Shown here: positions 3,289 through 6,080 of the stretch, piece by piece | Layout: each line of letters opens with the position of its first letter | Numbering within the stretch: the stretch's first letter is position 1 | From: Saprospiraceae bacterium | Lineage (GTDB): Bacteria; Bacteroidota; Bacteroidia; Chitinophagales; Saprospiraceae | Reading direction: 5' to 3' | NCBI GenBank assembly: GCA_020850025.1 | Contig: JADZFI010000452.1 | Coordinates: 1 to 6,080, forward strand | DNA: 6,080 nucleotides | The notes under the pieces: generated by a model | What the model was told of the DNA's origin: nothing | Seen by the model: only the letters and a program-made list of their open reading frames with translations | Databases searched by the model: none | Made by a program: the position numbers and the translations under genes

Positions 3289-5784
3289 TTAAAACAACAA
3301 GGCGTTGGTAAAGAGCATTTTACCTTGCTCCCAAAATCCGCGGAACAAAGGATTATCCACAAAAAACAGCGCCTCGCCATCTCCCATTTTCTGGGCTACC
3401 ACTACCGGCGTATGCTTCAACGCTGGTTTCAATCTGCTCCCGATAAATCCGTAGCTTTGGTAAGAGTGGTCGAGATAAACCGGGGCATCGGCACGCTCTG
3501 GCATTTCAAAAGCATCTGACATCGTTTTCAACGAATGGTAATACGGAGGTAGTCCGTATCCCAACGGATGACTGTTGTCCACCACGCAACGAACAATGGC
3601 GCCTGGGAGACCATCACTCAACCCATCTCTCTGTCTGACAGAAAAAGGCCTGTGCATCATAGAGGTATCCTTTTTAGGCGTTTCACGGAGTTTAAGATCT
3701 ATCCCATCCTTACCCATGAATGCTTTTAAAGCTCCTTCCATGGCAATCAGCCGACCGCCTTTCTCTACCCAACTTTCCAGTGCTATAAGGGTGCTTTCTT
3801 CAAGCCGGTATTGTCCATTAGGGAAAATGATGGTGGTATAATTTTCCAGATTGATCCGTTGTAAACGATTCAACTCCAACATGGTGATGGGCTGCTGAAG
3901 GTCTGTTTCAAAGAAATGCCAGGCATGGCCAAAGGAGTGGTTGTCCACATCATCGCCATATACCATGGCTATTTTGGGCTGCTTCAACAACCGGAATGTT
4001 TCTGAGCCCAGATCCTTGCCTTTGGAAGAGAACCCTGAAAAAACGGGGTAAATCCGAACATTACTGCGTTCTGCGGCCTGGTTGACCAATTCTTCCAGTC
4101 GTGCAACGTGGCGATTGTCTGCCCGGGAAATAGAAAAGGATCCTGCAGCATACTGTTGTTCTGCCATAGTGAAGGGTTCGGCAGCCGTTCTGACGCGTAC
4201 CCCGTTTCTGAGCAGCTCGGTCACAAACCGTGCCTCCGCAATGGATTTTCTGTGTACACACCAGGCATAAGGCGTAGCTGTAGCCAAATCCTTTTGCGGC
4301 CGGTACGGCTCATAAGCCTTTTTAGGTTCCAGCCTTTCCTTCAATGCATAGGCATCCAGGCCATGCGCGAATGCCAAAGACCAGGCTGTAATATCGTAGG
4401 TCATGGAATCCCCGAGTTTGGGCTCCGGCTCAAACAAGACCTGCACCAGTACCGAGTGAGGCTGGTATGCACTAATCACCAGATCGTTGGGATTAATGGA
4501 AGCACTGATCTCCTTTCCGGATGCATAATCAAAAGCCTTAACTCCGCTCAGTCCGGCCCCTACCCTGCCATACCGGATATGGTGTTGGTCCAGCAATTCA
4601 CACAACCGCTTAACTTTATTGGGGTCGTTTGTTTCACGGATAACAAATGCCTTATAGGCTCCCTGTGGCTGGCTGGAAGTTCGTTTGTAGTAGTCCCTGA
4701 AGTTTTCCACCAACGCTTTGGCGCTTTTGCTGCTCACCTCAATGGTGGACAATGAGGTAACCAAATGATGTTCAATTCGTTCGGCAAGGGTAAGCGTGTC
4801 GCCATTGGCAGTTTCAACCGCCCGCCCGCCTCTCGGTCCGCCCGCTTGCTCATACGTCATGCCTATGGCGCCATTAAAGGTGGGGTAAGTATCGCCGTAG
4901 GAAGGATAGAACAGATCAAATACTTCCTTGGTAAAGTAGAACCAGTTGTTGTTATCAAAATGCCGGGCATTGTTTTCCCCGATTTCTGTCTGAAAATCGA
5001 TCTGCCAGGGCGTTATCAGTTCGTGCATGGGCTCAGCAGCCGGAGCGAAGTAATAGGGGTCGTTGATGCCCTGCTCGTGGACATCCGGATGCACGTGTGG
5101 CAGCCACTTGTGATACACCTTCAAGCGCTGTTGGGTTTCTGATTGTGTTGCCCAGGCCCAGTCGCGGTTGAGATCAAAATAGTAATGATTCGGGCGGCCG
5201 CCGGGCCATGGTTCGCGATGTTCTCTGGATTCGGGATCGGTATCCCGGATTTGATTGGAAGCCATACGCTGCCAGTGCGTATAGCGATCATACCCGTCGG
5301 GGTTCAGCGAAGGATCGAGAATCACTACGGTATTCTTCAGCCATTCCTGAATTTTCGCGTCTTTTTGCGTTGCGAGCCGGTACGCCAGTTCCATGCTGCA
5401 CTCCGAGCCGGAAGGCTCATTTCCATGCACACTCATACTGAGCCAAACGATGGCCACAGGATTTGACAATTCCGGAGCACCCTCCGCCAATCCTGCCAGC
5501 CTGAGATTATTGAGGCGAATCTGCTCCAGCCTGGCCATATTTTCCGCCGAGGCGAAAATGGCCAGTTGAAGGGGCCTACCTTCATTGGTGATGCCATATT
5601 TCTCCAAACGCATGGTACCGGGAGATGCCAGCGCCAATTGCTCAAAGTATGCCGTCAATAAATGGTAAGGGGTGAATTGTTCTCCCAGCTTATGGGGTAA
5701 AAATTCATCAGGCGACTTCTGGGCTTTTGTGTGGTTAAGAAGCCCGCAAAGCAGGATTACCAGTAATGAAAGGGAGAATCTCAT
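3289..5784 (-). CDS. Secreted M14-family zinc carboxypeptidase with C-terminal amidotransferase-like domain
   Basis: Encodes 831 residues. A Sec signal peptide is clear (MRFSLSLLVILLCGLL, likely cleavage after TKA at residue 21), so the protein is exported to the periplasm or beyond. The M14 peptidase domain spans roughly residues 35-345. It has HGNEPSG (120-126) giving zinc ligands H120 and E123, LDPSLNPDGYDRY (156-168), FDLNRDW (203-209) with the substrate-binding N206-R207 pair, DVHEQG (234-239) giving the third ligand H236, and MTYEQAG (309-315) with catalytic E312. All key residues are intact, so activity is likely. After a middle region (about 370-600) the segment KIAMVYGDDVDNHSFGHAWHF (604-624) to about 690 looks like a class I glutamine amidotransferase-type fold, common in large Bacteroidota M14 proteins; I see no obvious Cys nucleophile, so it is probably non-catalytic. 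The substrate is unknown. The gene is convergent with rpoZ. Confidence 0.88.
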   Translation of the reverse strand: MRFSLSLLVILLCGLLNHTKAQKSPDEFLPHKLGEQFTPYHLLTAYFEQLALASPGTMRLEKYGITNEGRPLQLAIFASAENMARLEQIRLNNLRLAGLAEGAPELSNPVAIVWLSMSVHGNEPSGSECSMELAYRLATQKDAKIQEWLKNTVVILDPSLNPDGYDRYTHWQRMASNQIRDTDPESREHREPWPGGRPNHYYFDLNRDWAWATQSETQQRLKVYHKWLPHVHPDVHEQGINDPYYFAPAAEPMHELITPWQIDFQTEIGENNARHFDNNNWFYFTKEVFDLFYPSYGDTYPTFNGAIGMTYEQAGGPRGGRAVETANGDTLTLAERIEHHLVTSLSTIEVSSKSAKALVENFRDYYKRTSSQPQGAYKAFVIRETNDPNKVKRLCELLDQHHIRYGRVGAGLSGVKAFDYASGKEISASINPNDLVISAYQPHSVLVQVLFEPEPKLGDSMTYDITAWSLAFAHGLDAYALKERLEPKKAYEPYRPQKDLATATPYAWCVHRKSIAEARFVTELLRNGVRVRTAAEPFTMAEQQYAAGSFSISRADNRHVARLEELVNQAAERSNVRIYPVFSGFSSKGKDLGSETFRLLKQPKIAMVYGDDVDNHSFGHAWHFFETDLQQPITMLELNRLQRINLENYTTIIFPNGQYRLEESTLIALESWVEKGGRLIAMEGALKAFMGKDGIDLKLRETPKKDTSMMHRPFSVRQRDGLSDGLPGAIVRCVVDNSHPLGYGLPPYYHSLKTMSDAFEMPERADAPVYLDHSYQSYGFIGSRLKPALKHTPVVVAQKMGDGEALFFVDNPLFRGFWEQGKMLFTNALLF

Positions 5785-5877
5785 TCCTAAAGTGCGTTTT
5801 CAGGGCTACATATGCACCCCATTATTTGAACAGGCAGCAAACATCCAAAGAAAATCTGGAATGGAGAGCCCTGTGAT

Positions 5878-6080
5878 TTAAGCTATTTTTTCAATCTCGT
5901 AAATTGAATTGATTTTTCCGGCAAACAGGCAATAGAACCGCGGCGTTTCATGTAGCTTGGTGATTTCTGTTGGCCGTCCATCGTCAATATAACTTGATTT
6001 CAGTTTGGATTTAATGGTATAGTAGGAGAAAAACGAGGAAAAGTGCACATCCTCTGAAAAATATTGCCCCATCTGGGCCA
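5878..6080 (-). CDS. C-terminal fragment of an unidentified protein, running off the window
   Basis: A reading frame with a TAA stop at 5878-5880 stays open to the right edge, giving at least 66 residues. The visible part includes AQMGQYFSEDVHFSSFFSYY, then KSKLKSSYIDDGRPTEITKL, and ends FAGKINSIYEIEKIA. A Met at 6072 could be a start, but the frame continues upstream in phase as GCC CAG, so this is more likely the tail of a longer gene. I recognise no family: there are no repeats, metal-binding motif or clear membrane segment. It lies 93 bp upstream of the peptidase gene on the same strand, close enough to share a transcript, although that is not shown. Whether the gene is intact cannot be judged. 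Confidence 0.5.
   Translation of the reverse strand, partial: AQMGQYFSEDVHFSSFFSYYTIKSKLKSSYIDDGRPTEITKLHETPRFYCLFAGKINSIYEIEKIA

Noticed and set aside
4108..4755. Plus-strand reading frame of 215 codons inside the peptidase gene
   Set aside because: It is antisense to a well-supported M14 protein and its product has no family features.

Overview
The window looks like a chromosomal segment from a member of the Bacteroidota. Three things point there: promoter -7 elements of the TAnnTTTG type upstream of two genes, no clear Shine-Dalgarno sequences before the starts, and a bamD-rpoZ pair whose RNA polymerase omega subunit is the approximately 110-residue form typical of that phylum. I would not name an order or genus from this alone. 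The gene content is mostly housekeeping or metabolic. I see no CRISPR array, no transposase, no phage gene and no tRNA or rRNA.

Layout. Positions 1-129 hold no gene. They contain three 8-bp tandem repeats, two perfect short-loop hairpins and a second set of 8-bp repeat units. Positions 130-1715 are a tight minus-strand operon transcribed in the order paaA (phenylacetyl-CoA epoxidase subunit A), a small SET-domain protein, and xseB (exonuclease VII small subunit), with gaps of 8 and 9 bp. Positions 1716-1972 are a divergent intergenic region with a promoter element for each side. Positions 1973-3179 carry bamD (outer-membrane assembly lipoprotein) and rpoZ (omega) on the plus strand. Positions 3180-3288 separate rpoZ from a convergent gene and hold a large imperfect inverted repeat. 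Positions 3289-5784 encode a secreted M14-type zinc carboxypeptidase of 831 residues on the minus strand. Positions 5878-6080 hold the C-terminal end of an unidentified minus-strand gene that runs off the window.

How the genes relate. BamD serves outer-membrane biogenesis and omega serves transcription; their pairing is a conserved Bacteroidota arrangement. The minus-strand operon is more eclectic: paaA is cut off from the other epoxidase subunits and xseB from its catalytic partner xseA, and a SET-type methyltransferase lies between them. The most interesting non-coding signal is a degenerate 8-bp periodic motif (RRYRCNRA) that recurs in two separate intergenic regions, in both orientations. 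It either forms or lies next to hairpins, and suggests a dispersed repeat family. I found no clear evidence of a new defence or mobile system.
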